64,000 nt of DNA from JADJNY01 sp046349615 (GTDB lineage Bacteria; Planctomycetota; UBA1135; GCA-002686595). Shown piece by piece: positions 1-8,838 of this stretch. Position 1 is the stretch's first letter. Each line of letters begins with the position of its first letter. The notes beneath the pieces are model-generated. The model saw only the letters and a program-made list of their open reading frames with translations. It did no database searches and was not told the origin of the DNA. Where the stretch lies: positions 1 to 64,000 of the forward strand of contig JAXMBZ010000010.1 in NCBI GenBank assembly GCA_046349615.1. Direction: 5' to 3'. Both the position numbers and the translations under genes were made by a program.

Positions 1-112
1 ATGGGAGCCGAAAGGTCAGGCATGTGCGCATGTCAGGAGGGAGGACGTACGCTAATGGCATTGATGCGGAGCACCCCCATGTGTTCCGTTGCTCCCCTCC
101 CTCCGCTGCGCC

Positions 113-724
113 TCATCCGCCTCCCGCGCTCCCGACCGACGAGGCCCCAACAATCCACCTCGCCGCCTCGAGCACCCCCGGCACGAACGGCACGCGCCCC
201 CCCTCCGCGACGAGCGCCTCGAACTCCCGCTCCCCCTTCCCCGTCGCCACCATCACCCCGCGCACCCCGACCCGCGCCCCCGCCTCGAGATCCCTCCGCG
301 CATCCCCAACGACCCACGACCGCGCGAGCTCGATCCCCAACTCCTCCGCCGCGCGAACCAACAACCCCGCCTTCGGCTTGCGACACGCACACTCGCGCCG
401 ATAGACGCCGACCCCCTCGGTCGGATGGTGCGGGCAGAAGTAGATCCCATCCACGCGCGCACCCCCGGCCGCGAGCAATTCCTCGAACCGCGCATGGATC
501 GCCGCGAGCTCCCGCTCGTCGATCATCCCGCGCGCGACCGCACTCTGGTTCGTCACGACGACCACGAGGAACCCCGCGCGCGCGAGCTCCGCCACCGCCT
601 GCGCGGCCCCGGGCAACAGCACGAGCTCCTCCGGCCTCCGCACCCAATCCGACTCGACGGTCAACGTCCCGTCGCGATCGAGGAAAACCGCCGGCCGTCC
701 AACGCTCGAGCCCGGCGCGCTCAC
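113..724 (-). CDS. gmhB: D-glycero-D-manno-heptose 1,7-bisphosphate 7-phosphatase (GmhB-like HAD hydrolase)
   Basis: 203-residue HAD-superfamily phosphatase. The nucleophile motif DRDGT places the two aspartates at D16 and D18, motif II is TNQS at 58-61, and a zinc-binding loop uses C97, H99, C112 and C114, with the same spacing as the four zinc ligands of E. coli GmhB. The family removes the 7-phosphate from heptose bisphosphate during ADP-heptose synthesis for LPS or surface glycans in the cytoplasm. The chosen start is a GTG whose last bases form the TGA stop of the upstream lipoprotein gene (GTGA overlap, 721-724), so the two are probably co-translated. A histidinol-phosphate phosphatase role is possible because the families are close, but the zinc loop fits GmhB. 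Confidence 0.85.
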   Translation of the reverse strand: MSAPGSSVGRPAVFLDRDGTLTVESDWVRRPEELVLLPGAAQAVAELARAGFLVVVVTNQSAVARGMIDERELAAIHARFEELLAAGGARVDGIYFCPHHPTEGVGVYRRECACRKPKAGLLVRAAEELGIELARSWVVGDARRDLEAGARVGVRGVMVATGKGEREFEALVAEGGRVPFVPGVLEAARWIVGASSVGSAGGG

Positions 725-1146
725 GAATCCGCGGTCCGCTCGAGCTTCACGTAGAGCCGCCCCGGCGACATCGTCTTGTCCCACTTCACCGGCACGAACA
801 AGTCCCGCGTGTTCAACCACAGCGGGAAGTTCCACACGTTCGAGCGCACGTACATCTCCCGCCACAGGATCGAGTAGCACTCGTGATCCGGCGTGATCAG
901 CCGCGTCGCCGTCACGTAGCCCGGGTACTCGAGGTCGATGCGCGTGCTCTCGCGGTCGAGCGCGACGAAGCACGGCGTCACGAACCCCGAGTCCTTCGCG
1001 TTGACGAGGACGCGCGCGCCCGGCGGGTCGCTCGCGATGCTCACGTTCGTGGAGGTCTCGAGGAGCATGCACCCTGGGAAGAGCGTGCTCGCGAGGAGCG
1101 CGGTGAGCGCGATCGAAGCGTGCGGGAGGCGCGGCATGGCGGTCAT
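721..1146 (-). CDS. PEGA-domain lipoprotein
   Basis: 141-residue exported protein. It begins with a short basic stretch and a hydrophobic segment that ends at a Cys (C26, in LFPGC, an imperfect lipobox), so it is probably a lipoprotein. Residues 33-62 match the PEGA pattern (around SDPPGARVLVN followed by GFVTP), a small beta-sandwich repeat common in surface proteins. The remainder is aromatic-rich and not recognised. It lies just upstream of gmhB with a 4-base overlap and is transcribed away from the glycosyltransferase gene at 1241, so the two share a 94-base divergent control region. A start 9 bases downstream (second ATG) is also possible. Function unknown. Confidence 0.75.
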   Translation of the reverse strand: MTAMPRLPHASIALTALLASTLFPGCMLLETSTNVSIASDPPGARVLVNAKDSGFVTPCFVALDRESTRIDLEYPGYVTATRLITPDHECYSILWREMYVRSNVWNFPLWLNTRDLFVPVKWDKTMSPGRLYVKLERTADS

Positions 1147-1240
1147 TCTCGGGGTCGGTCCGGGCCGGAAGCAAGCGCGCGCGGCGTGCGCAGCGGTTTC
1201 CACCGTTGCCTTCGTCGTCCGGCTTTGGAACGCTGCTGAA

Positions 1241-2752
1241 GTGACCCGCGCCGAACGTCCCGGAACGGAAGAGCACGCGTCGAGCGCGGCCGAGCCCGCG
1301 TCCGGCGCGGCGGAAACGGCTTCCGGCGCGCGCGTCCTGCTCGCCCTCGCGCTCCTCGTCGGGCTCCTGCGCTTCTGGAAGCTCGGGGCGTGGAGCCTCT
1401 GGTTCGACGAGGCGGCGACGTACACGGACTGGTACGTCGGGCTCTACGGCGGCGAGATCCAGAACCCGCTCGGGTACGAGCTCGTCCACCGCGTGGTCGA
1501 GCTCCTCGGCGGCAAGCCCGACGAATTCGCGCTCCGGTTCCTGCCCGCCGTCGCGGGCTGGCTCGCGATCCCCGCCGCGTACTGGGCGTTCCGCGACCTC
1601 GCGGGGAAGCGCACGGCGGCGCTCGTCGCGCTGCTGCTCGCCGTGAGCTCGTGGCAGGTCTACTGGTCGCAGAACGCGCGCTTCTACACGCTCGCGGAGC
1701 TCGCGTCGCTCCTCGGCGCGGGCCTCTGGCTGCGCGGCTTCGCGCGGGGGAGCGTCGTGCGCGCGCTCCTCGGGCTCGGCCTCGCGTCGTCGGGCGCGCT
1801 GTTCCATCCGTCGGCCGCGCTCGCGCTGCCCGGGCTCGCGCTCGCGCCCGTGGTCGCGGCGCGGTGCGCGCGCCGGCCGCTCGGGGCCGGGAAGCGCGTG
1901 CTCGTCGCGATGGTCGCGGCGGGCGTCGTCGTCCTGCTCGCGGCGTACCCCTGGGCGCGCGACACGCTGTCGACCTACTTCCTGCAGAAGGGCGCGCGCG
2001 GCGGCTTCGACGCGGGCGCGGCGCTCGAGCGCGTGCTCCACCTCGCGCGCACGACGGGCTTCTACGTGACGCCGTACCTCGGCGCGGCGGCGCTCGTCGG
2101 CGCGGGACTCGCGTGGCGGCGGCGCGCCGAGCGCGGCGTCGTCCCGCTCGTCGTCGTGCTCGTCGTGCTGCTCCTCGTCGCCGGCATCGCGGCCGCGGGC
2201 GCGCGCATGACGGCGCAGTACGTGTTCTTCCTCTTCCCGTGGATCGCGCTCCTCGCGGCGCTCCCGGCGGAGGAGCTCGGGCGTGCGCTCGCCGACGAAC
2301 GCGGTCGACGCACGCTCGCGCGCGCGTGGGCGTTCGTGCTCGTCGCGTGCTCGCTCGTCAACGTCGCGCTCTACTTCACCGTGCGCCAGGGCGAGCGCCC
2401 GCCGTGGCGCGACGCGTACCAGTTCGTGTGGAACCGGCGCGAGGAGAACGACCTCGTGCTCGGCATGGAGGCGACGGTCGGTGAGTACTACGTCGCGCCG
2501 TGGCGCACGGAGCTGCGCCAACCCGAGCACGTCCAGTGGCTCGACAAGTGGCGCGCGACGCAGCCGCGCTTGTGGGCGCGACAGGGACGGCGCATGTGGC
2601 TCGTCGTGAACCCCGAGCAGTTCCTCGACTGGGACCCGGAGGACGCGGCGGAGGTGCAGCGCTTCCTGCGCGAGGAATGCCGCCTCGTGCGCGTGTGGCC
2701 GCTCTACGTCGAGAGCCGCGATCTCTCGGTGTGGGTGTACGTGCGGGACTGA
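1241..2752 (+). CDS. GT39/ArnT-like polytopic membrane glycosyltransferase
   Basis: 503-residue integral membrane protein with about ten hydrophobic helices. After the first helix (about 31-44) comes SLWFDEA, with the D56-E57 pair placed in the first extracytoplasmic loop as in GT-C family (PMT/ArnT, GT39) enzymes, which take sugars from polyprenyl-phosphate donors. The sequence around SSWQVYWSQNARFYTL is also typical of this family. The acceptor cannot be told; LPS or protein glycosylation is plausible given gmhB beside it. The start is uncertain: GTG at 1241 lies close to the first helix and clears the divergent lipoprotein gene, whereas an ATG at 1136 would overlap it. The gene converges on efp. 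Confidence 0.8.
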   Translation: MTRAERPGTEEHASSAAEPASGAAETASGARVLLALALLVGLLRFWKLGAWSLWFDEAATYTDWYVGLYGGEIQNPLGYELVHRVVELLGGKPDEFALRFLPAVAGWLAIPAAYWAFRDLAGKRTAALVALLLAVSSWQVYWSQNARFYTLAELASLLGAGLWLRGFARGSVVRALLGLGLASSGALFHPSAALALPGLALAPVVAARCARRPLGAGKRVLVAMVAAGVVVLLAAYPWARDTLSTYFLQKGARGGFDAGAALERVLHLARTTGFYVTPYLGAAALVGAGLAWRRRAERGVVPLVVVLVVLLLVAGIAAAGARMTAQYVFFLFPWIALLAALPAEELGRALADERGRRTLARAWAFVLVACSLVNVALYFTVRQGERPPWRDAYQFVWNRREENDLVLGMEATVGEYYVAPWRTELRQPEHVQWLDKWRATQPRLWARQGRRMWLVVNPEQFLDWDPEDAAEVQRFLREECRLVRVWPLYVESRDLSVWVYVRD

Positions 2753-2762
2753 GCGCGGGCGC

Positions 2763-3326
2763 TCAGTTCTGCCGCCCGAGGAACTCGCCGTTCTCGGTGC
2801 TGATCTTGATCTCGTCGCCCGCGGTGATGTGCAGCGGGACCTTGACCTTCATCCCCGTCTCGACGACCGCTTCCTTCTTCACGTTCGTCGCGGTGTTGCC
2901 CTTCACCGCGGCTTCGGCCTCGATCACCTTGAGCGTGACCGACGCGGGGAGCTCGACGCCGAGCGCGAGGTTGTCGTGGAACGTCACCTCGACGACGGTG
3001 TTCTCGCGCACGAAGCCCATCTTGTCCGCGACGAGCTCGGGCGAGAGCGGGAACTGCTCGAACGACTCCTGGTCCATGAACACGTAGCCCGTCGAGTCCT
3101 TGTAGAGGTACTCGCACTTCTTGCGGTCGAGGAACGCGACCTCGAAGACGTCGCTCGAGCCGAGCCGCATCTCCTTCGTCGCGCCGGTCTGCACGTTCTT
3201 GAGGCGCGTGTGGATCACCGCGCGCAGGTTGCCGGGCGTGTGGTGCATGTACTCCGTGATCAGCCAGAGCTGGCCGTTGTCCTGGATCACGGTGCCTTTG
3301 CGGAGTTCGGTGGCTCGGACGCCCAT
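2763..3326 (-). CDS. efp: translation elongation factor P
   Basis: 187 residues, the normal EF-P length, with the KOW-like N-terminal domain, the central OB domain and a C-terminal OB domain ending in the signature around TAGDEIKISTENGEFL. EF-P binds between the P and E sites of the ribosome and rescues stalling at polyproline. Odd point: the loop that normally carries a modified Lys (PGK) or Arg reads TPGNLR, so the tip residue is N33. Either the factor works without the lysine modification or R35 takes over; no modification enzyme (epmA/epmB, earP) is seen in the window. It sits 59 bases downstream of rpoN on the same strand and may be read from the rpoN promoter. Confidence 0.95.
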   Translation of the reverse strand: MGVRATELRKGTVIQDNGQLWLITEYMHHTPGNLRAVIHTRLKNVQTGATKEMRLGSSDVFEVAFLDRKKCEYLYKDSTGYVFMDQESFEQFPLSPELVADKMGFVRENTVVEVTFHDNLALGVELPASVTLKVIEAEAAVKGNTATNVKKEAVVETGMKVKVPLHITAGDEIKISTENGEFLGRQN

Positions 3327-3385
3327 GGTTCGTGCGGGATCGGTGGGGGTGGAGTGGGAAACGAGCGGAACAGGATAGCGTGCGC

Positions 3386-5029
3386 TCAGAATTTGCGCCG
3401 CTCGGTCGAGGCCGGGATGTTCAGGGCCTTGCGATACTTCGTGACGGTGCGGCGTGCGATGCGCACGTGGTCCTGCTCCTCGAGCTTGTCCGCGATCTCG
3501 TCGTCGGAGAGCGGCTTGTCGGGGTTCTCCGCCCCGACGATCTCCGCGATGCGCTGCTTGATGGAGACCTGGCTCGCGACCTCGCCCGTCGACTTCTGCG
3601 TGCCGCCCGCGAAGAAGAACTTGAGCGGATAGATGCCGCGCGGGGTCTGCGCGTACTTCCCCGACACCGCGCGCGACACGGTGGAGATGTGCACGCCGAC
3701 CTCGTCGGCGACCTCCTGCATCCGCAGCGGCTGGAACCCCGACGTGCCCTTCTCGAGGAACGTGCGCTGGCGCTGGAAGATCACCTGCGCGACCCGCAGC
3801 AGCGTCGATTGACGGAGCTGGACGGCGTCGAGGAACCAGCGCGCGGACTCGAGGCGCTTCTTGACCCACTCGCGCGCGCCGTCGCCCTTCTTCGCCTTGA
3901 GGAACTCGCGGTACTGCGGCGAGAGGCGCAGTTCGCGCGCGCGCTCGCGCTGCAAACGCACCTGGAAGTCGCCGTCGATCTCCTCGACGATCACGTCGGG
4001 CGTGATCACCTCGGCGACCGGCTCGCCGTAGCCGGAGCCGGGGCTCGGCTCGAGCGTCTTCAGCACCTCGATCGCCGCCTTGACGTCGTCGATCGAGCGA
4101 CTGGTCGCCTTCGCGATGCGCGGCAGCCGGTTGTGCTCGATGTCCTCGAGGTGCGCCTCGACGAGCTGAGCGGGCAGCGGATCCTCGAGGTCCAGCGCGG
4201 CGAGTTGGAGCTGCAGGCACTCCTTCAAGTCGCGCGCGCCGAGCGCCGGATGGCTGATGCGCCGGATCTCCTCGAGCACGATCTCGACGTCGTCGGCGTG
4301 GTAGGGCTGGAGCACGTGCGCGTCCGCGGTCGACGCGTCGCTCGCGGGGCGTTCGTTCCGGACCGCGGCGCGTTCCGGCGGCGTGCGCTCCGCGTCGGTC
4401 GGGCTCGCGTCCGTCGACGCGGGGCTCGCGCTCGGGGCCGCGCCGCCTTCCGCATCGACGCGCGGAGCTTCCGGCGCGATCACGAGCCCGTCCTCCGCCG
4501 CGATCGCGATCGTCGCGTCGCGCGCGACGTCCTCGTGCGGCTGCGTCAGCCAACCGCGCTCGTCGAGCGAGTAGAGCACGTACTCCGCGAGCCGCCGGTC
4601 GCGCGGCTCGAGGCGCAGGATCGCGAGCTCCTCGATCAACGCCTCCGCCAGGCTCTTCCCCTGGTCGGGCGTGTTGTTCATCGCCTCGAGCTTGCGGTCG
4701 CCTTCCTCGTCGTTCCGGACGCGCGGGCGGCCGTCGGCGAACTCGTTCTGGTGCTTCTCGAGTTCCTGGAGGATCGCCTCGACCTTGAGGTCCTCGCGCG
4801 CCGTCGCGACCTCGGCGGGGGAGGCGTCGGGCGCCGTCTCCCCGGGCGTCCCGTTCGCGGCGAGGCCGGGCTCGACCTCCTCGAGGAAGGGGTTCTCGTT
4901 CAGCTCCTGCTGGATCCGGTCCTCGAGGTCGAGGCCGTTCAGCTGCAGGATCTGCATCGCCTGGATCATCTGCGGCGACTGCTGGAGTCGCTGCTGGAGC
5001 GAGGCGGATTGATGGAGGCCGAGTCTCAC
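3386..5029 (-). CDS. rpoN: RNA polymerase sigma-54 factor
   Basis: 547 residues. The N-terminus has the glutamine- and leucine-rich activator-interacting region (residues 1-50), followed by a long acidic, Ala/Pro-rich variable segment (about 50-230), the core-binding domain, a helix-turn-helix near 400-440 and the RpoN box ARRTVTKYR at about 525-533. The RpoN box reads the -24 promoter element. The start is GTG at 5029, which puts MRLGLHQS at the N-terminus as in the family. The sigma-54-dependent response regulator at 7462 is a likely user. The variable acidic segment is longer than in Proteobacteria. Confidence 0.96.
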   Translation of the reverse strand: MRLGLHQSASLQQRLQQSPQMIQAMQILQLNGLDLEDRIQQELNENPFLEEVEPGLAANGTPGETAPDASPAEVATAREDLKVEAILQELEKHQNEFADGRPRVRNDEEGDRKLEAMNNTPDQGKSLAEALIEELAILRLEPRDRRLAEYVLYSLDERGWLTQPHEDVARDATIAIAAEDGLVIAPEAPRVDAEGGAAPSASPASTDASPTDAERTPPERAAVRNERPASDASTADAHVLQPYHADDVEIVLEEIRRISHPALGARDLKECLQLQLAALDLEDPLPAQLVEAHLEDIEHNRLPRIAKATSRSIDDVKAAIEVLKTLEPSPGSGYGEPVAEVITPDVIVEEIDGDFQVRLQRERARELRLSPQYREFLKAKKGDGAREWVKKRLESARWFLDAVQLRQSTLLRVAQVIFQRQRTFLEKGTSGFQPLRMQEVADEVGVHISTVSRAVSGKYAQTPRGIYPLKFFFAGGTQKSTGEVASQVSIKQRIAEIVGAENPDKPLSDDEIADKLEEQDHVRIARRTVTKYRKALNIPASTERRKF

Positions 5030-5066
5030 GGGGCGTGCGCGACGTGCGCCTGGGCACGTCTACCTC

Positions 5067-5094
5067 AGTATGGCCCGGAAGTTGCCCGGAGCAA
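5067..5094 (-). promoter_or_regulatory. candidate promoter for rpoN-efp
   Basis: Read on the minus strand: TTGCTC (5089-5094), 16-base spacer, CATACT (5067-5072), placed 38 bases before the rpoN GTG. Found by eye. Confidence 0.45.
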
Positions 5095-5196
5095 CGAAGA
5101 AGGGGCGCCGATCTCGGGGAAGCGGCGCCACTTTCGTTTCGCCGCGTGCGACGCGCGCACGACGTGCTCGGCAGTGCGCGCGCGACCGCGCGCGGG

Positions 5197-6738
5197 TCAG
5201 GGCTGCGCGAAGCCGATCGAAACGACGCCGGGGCCCGCCGGCTCGGGCGCGAGCAACGTCCGTCCACGCTCGTCGCGCGCGATCCTCGCCGCGTCGGTCC
5301 AGAGATCGCGCCGGAGGAGCTGGAGCTTGCCGAGCTGCGCGTCTTCCTTCGTGACGACCTCGGGCGCGCCGCTCGCGGCTTTCCATGCGCGGGCCGCGAG
5401 CGCGCCGCCGAACGGCGCGAGGTCGAGCCCGAGGCCGTCGACGACGAGCTCGGGCTCCGGAGCGGGCATCCACGTCTGCGGCGCGAGCTCCGAACGGTAG
5501 CCGGTCAGGTACGGACGCTCGCGCGTCGCGAGCACGCGCGCGGGCACGCCGTCGCACACGGGGAACGACACGGTGAAACCACCGTGCGCGAGCTCGACGC
5601 GGCCGGTCGCGAGGCGGGCCGCCTCGAGCGTCTCGATCAGCGCGCGCGCGTCCGCGGCGAGGCGCGGCTCGGCGCGCGGCAGGAACAGCAGCTCGTTCGT
5701 CCAGTACAGCGGCGCGCGCGGACCGCGATCGTTCGCGCGCGTCTCCTCGAGGCGCGCCGCGAGCGCGGAGGGCGGCATGGACATCGGCGCCGGTGCAGGC
5801 GCGGCGAAGCTCGCCTCGCGCGCGAGGTGTCCGCCCGGCGAAGCGGGTTGCAGCGACCACGGCTCGCTCGCGAGGAAGGCGAGGTCGAGCAGCGTCCAAC
5901 CCGTACCTCCGGCAGCGCTCGGCGCGGAGTCGGGGCGCGTGGTCGCGCCGAGGACGAGCTTCCAGTCCGGGCTCGTGAGCCCGCTGCGCGCGATCTGAAC
6001 CTCGAGCCGACCGCCGCTCTCGACCACGCCGGAGAACGCCACCTGCACCGCGTTCACGGTCGGCTGGTCGATGCGTCCGAGATCGCGCGTGTCCGGGTCG
6101 AAGCGCACGAGTTCGCCGGCCTCGGAGAGGTCGAGGAGCCCCTGGATCCACACGCGCTTCCCGCCCGCGACACGGGCCGCGCGCACGTGCACACCCGGTC
6201 CGGTGAGCGTGGTCCCGAGCACGGGCTGCGCGACGCCCGAGTCCGCCGCGACCTCGACGTCGAAGCCGCTGACGAAGGTCGCCGCGCGCCGCGAGCCGAA
6301 GAACGCCTCGCCGCCCGAGTGCACGCGGACGCGCGTCGACGTCGCGGCCGAGCCGACGGGCGCGAGCTCGCACGTGAGCTCGATCTCGAGCGCGCCTGCC
6401 TGCGCGCCGAGGTCCGCGAGCAACGCGCGCGCGTCCTGGAGCGCCTTGTCGTCGCCGCGCGCGAGCAGCGCGGGGGACGAGCGGAAGAACTCGAGCGCGC
6501 CGCCCTTCGCGCGCGCGTCCTCCTCGAGCATCTGCATCACGAGCGACAGCGGCATCCGCGGGGCCGGCACGGGACGTTCGACGTCGCCGCCGCGTTGTCG
6601 GAGGAGCACGTGGACGCCGTCCGCGAGGCGCAGTGGCTCCGCGGGCGCGGTCTCCGGCGCGCAGAGCACGGGCGCTTCGAGCGGGGTCCAGCCGCCGCCC
6701 GGGAGGGCGAGGGCGAGCAGGGCGAGGGAGGAGAGCAT
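5197..6738 (-). CDS. secreted protein of unknown function
   Basis: 513 residues, not recognised. The chosen ATG gives an N-terminus MLSSLALLALALPGGG, a short but plausible signal peptide. The rest is soluble, beta-rich and has no obvious catalytic motif. Residues about 60-130 (a stretch of alternating hydrophobics around LLARGDDKALQDARALLADLG) loosely resemble the small alpha/beta N-domains of secretins, but no secretin pore domain follows, so this is only a resemblance. It is the only gene between rpoN and the divergent regulators starting at 6941. Possibly a periplasmic or surface component of a secretion or envelope system. It has no clear T-tailed terminator. Confidence 0.7.
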   Translation of the reverse strand: MLSSLALLALALPGGGWTPLEAPVLCAPETAPAEPLRLADGVHVLLRQRGGDVERPVPAPRMPLSLVMQMLEEDARAKGGALEFFRSSPALLARGDDKALQDARALLADLGAQAGALEIELTCELAPVGSAATSTRVRVHSGGEAFFGSRRAATFVSGFDVEVAADSGVAQPVLGTTLTGPGVHVRAARVAGGKRVWIQGLLDLSEAGELVRFDPDTRDLGRIDQPTVNAVQVAFSGVVESGGRLEVQIARSGLTSPDWKLVLGATTRPDSAPSAAGGTGWTLLDLAFLASEPWSLQPASPGGHLAREASFAAPAPAPMSMPPSALAARLEETRANDRGPRAPLYWTNELLFLPRAEPRLAADARALIETLEAARLATGRVELAHGGFTVSFPVCDGVPARVLATRERPYLTGYRSELAPQTWMPAPEPELVVDGLGLDLAPFGGALAARAWKAASGAPEVVTKEDAQLGKLQLLRRDLWTDAARIARDERGRTLLAPEPAGPGVVSIGFAQP

Positions 6739-6870
6739 GCGGACGGCCTCGATGGGACGGGAGCTTGCGCGGCTCGGGCCGCGGCGCGTGTCCCGAGGAT
6801 AGTGGTCGGCGCGGGGTGCGGCTACGCGCTCGCGACGGGACTCGGCGGCGCGGGCGGGGCTCTTCTCTCC

Positions 6871-6899
6871 GTGACGCGGGCCGCCCGCCGCGCTACAAC
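6871..6899 (+). promoter_or_regulatory. candidate promoter for the GGDEF-like gene
   Basis: GTGACG (6871-6876), 17-base spacer, TACAAC (6894-6899), 41 bases before the ATG at 6941. It lies in the 202-base divergent region with the secreted-protein gene. Confidence 0.45.
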
Positions 6900-6940
6900 G
6901 GCCCGAACGGACCCCGCGTCCACGAGGACCGAAGGCGCGC

Positions 6941-7456
6941 ATGACCGAGAGCACGAGAGCCCAGGGAGGCGAGCGCCGCGCGCTCTACTCCGTCGCCCAG
7001 ATCCAACACATCCTGCGCGTCGAGTTCCAGCGCGCGCGGCGCTACGGCTATCCGCTCGCGTGCCTGATCGTGTCCGTCGACCAGCTCGGCAACGTGCGCG
7101 ACCGGCTCGGGTACGAGGCGAAGGAGCAGGTGCTCGAGGCGATCGTCGACCTCCTGCATCGCGGCACGCGCGCGAGCGACTTCCTCGGCCGCACGGCCGA
7201 CGATCGCCTGCTCGTCGTCGTCCCGCACACGGACGCGAACGGCGTGCGCGTGCTCGGCGAGCGGCTGCTCGCGGAGACGCGCGCGCTCGCGCTCGAGGGG
7301 CTCTCCGGCGCGGGCCGGCTCACCCTGAGCGTCGGATGGGCCGAAGCCGGCGCCGCGTCCGTCGCGTACCACGACGAGCTGCTCGCGCTCGCCGAGGCCG
7401 CGCACGCCGACGCGAGCGCGCAGGGCGGCGACCAGTGCCGCGTCGCGCGGAGCTGA
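6941..7456 (+). CDS. degenerate GGDEF-domain protein
   Basis: 171 residues forming almost only a GGDEF-type fold. The N-terminal helix and strand (HILRVEFQRARRYGYPLACLIV) and the C-terminal LTLSVGWAE strand are those of diguanylate cyclases. The signature itself is lost: where GGDEF should stand the sequence reads ADDRL (residues 86-90), after the usual Arg at 84. It therefore should not make c-di-GMP by the known mechanism and may be a nucleotide sensor or a partner domain. It lies 5 bases before the sigma-54 response regulator, so the two are almost certainly co-transcribed and may act together. Confidence 0.8.
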   Translation: MTESTRAQGGERRALYSVAQIQHILRVEFQRARRYGYPLACLIVSVDQLGNVRDRLGYEAKEQVLEAIVDLLHRGTRASDFLGRTADDRLLVVVPHTDANGVRVLGERLLAETRALALEGLSGAGRLTLSVGWAEAGAASVAYHDELLALAEAAHADASAQGGDQCRVARS

Positions 7457-7461
7457 GCGCG

Positions 7462-8838
7462 ATGCGCATCCTCCTCGCCGAAGACGAGATCACGATCGCG
7501 ATCACGCTGCGCGACGAGCTCGAGGGGCGCGGACACACCGTCTTCCACGCCGCGGACACCGCGGGCGCGCTCGCGCTGCTCGAGAAGGAGGCGCCCGAGG
7601 CCGTCGTCACGGACATCCGCATGCCCGGCGCGGGCGGCATGGCGCTGCTCGAGCGCTCGATCGCGCTCGACCCCGCGCGTCCGGTGATCGTGATGACGGG
7701 GTACGCGACGATCGACCAGGCGGTCGAGGCGATGCGGATGGGGGCGGCGAACTACGTCCAGAAGCCGTTCCGCAACGAGGCGCTCGCGAACATGCTCGAG
7801 ACCTTCGGGCGCGTGCGCGCGCTCGAGCGCGAGAACCAGACGCTGCGCAAGCAGCTCGCGGGCGGTCTCGCGGTCGAGGGCGTCGTCGGCGGCTCGCCCG
7901 CGATGCTCGCCGTGTTCGAGCGCGTGCGCACCGTCGCGCCGACGGACGCGACCGTGCTCGTGCAGGGCGAGAGCGGCACGGGCAAGGAGCGCATCGCGCG
8001 CGCGCTGCACCACCACTCGAGCCGTCCGACCGGCCCCTTCGTCGCGCTCTCGTGCGCGGCGCTGCCCGAATCGCTGCTCGAGGCCGAGCTCTTCGGCTAC
8101 GAGAAGGGCGCGTTCACCGACGCGCGCAAGGAGCGCCGCGGGCGCTTCGAGCTCGCCGACAAGGGCACGCTCTTCCTCGACGACATCGACGACATGCCGC
8201 TCGACATGCAGGTGAAGTTCCTGCGCGTCCTCCAGGAGCGCTCGTTCGAGCGCCTCGGCGCCGAGCAGCCGATCACGGTCGACATCCGCGTCGTCGCCGC
8301 GACGAAGGTGCCGCTCCTCCAGCGCGTGAAGGAGAGCCGCTTCCGCGAAGACCTCTACTACCGCATCAACGTCGTGCCCGTGAACCTGCCGCCGCTGCGC
8401 GAGCGCAAGGGCGACGTGCCGCTGCTCGTGCAGCACTTCGTCGAGCGGCACGGGCGCGGGAAGAACTTCACCGTGTCGCGCTCGACGATGGCGCTGCTCG
8501 AGCGCCACCCGTGGCCGGGCAACGTGCGCGAGCTCGAGAACGCCGTGCAGCGCGCGATCGCGCTCGCCGGCGAGCGGCGCGAGCTCGCGGCGGAGGACCT
8601 GCTCGCGCTCGATCCGCGCTGGCGCGGCGCGGTCGAGGTCAAGACGGGCGTGCGGCCGCTGCGCGAGGTGCTCCGCGAGCACGAGGTCGAGCACATCAAG
8701 CTCGCGCTCACCGAGACCGGGGGACACCGCTCGCAGACCGCGGACCTGCTCGGGATCTCGCGCAAGGTGCTGTGGGAGAAGATGCGCGACTTCGGCATCT
8801 CGGCGCCCGGCGAGGACGAGGCCGAGAAGGAACCGTGA
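7462..8838 (+). CDS. sigma-54-dependent response regulator (NtrC family)
   Basis: 458 residues in three parts. Residues 1-120 are a receiver domain with acidic pocket E7/D8, phosphoacceptor D51, T79 and K101. Residues about 140-375 are an AAA+ domain with Walker A GESGTGKE (169-176) and the sigma-54 contact loop GAFTDA (216-221, a common variant of GAFTGA). A C-terminal Fis-type helix-turn-helix ends around RSQTADLLGISRKVLWEKM. It should activate promoters bound by sigma-54 holoenzyme once phosphorylated. No histidine kinase is adjacent; its neighbour is the degenerate GGDEF protein. Its stop overlaps the GTG start of lpxH (GTGA). Confidence 0.93.
   Translation: MRILLAEDEITIAITLRDELEGRGHTVFHAADTAGALALLEKEAPEAVVTDIRMPGAGGMALLERSIALDPARPVIVMTGYATIDQAVEAMRMGAANYVQKPFRNEALANMLETFGRVRALERENQTLRKQLAGGLAVEGVVGGSPAMLAVFERVRTVAPTDATVLVQGESGTGKERIARALHHHSSRPTGPFVALSCAALPESLLEAELFGYEKGAFTDARKERRGRFELADKGTLFLDDIDDMPLDMQVKFLRVLQERSFERLGAEQPITVDIRVVAATKVPLLQRVKESRFREDLYYRINVVPVNLPPLRERKGDVPLLVQHFVERHGRGKNFTVSRSTMALLERHPWPGNVRELENAVQRAIALAGERRELAAEDLLALDPRWRGAVEVKTGVRPLREVLREHEVEHIKLALTETGGHRSQTADLLGISRKVLWEKMRDFGISAPGEDEAEKEP

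Noticed and set aside
113..2530. An 805-codon minus-strand frame covering gmhB and the glycosyltransferase region
   Set aside because: Only the last ~200 codons (gmhB) show protein-like conservation. The upstream part is low-complexity Arg/Glu opposite the + strand glycosyltransferase.
5097..5195. Alternating GC palindromes downstream of the secreted-protein gene as a terminator
   Set aside because: CGCGCG stretches pair with themselves anywhere in this DNA, and no T run follows in the gene's direction.
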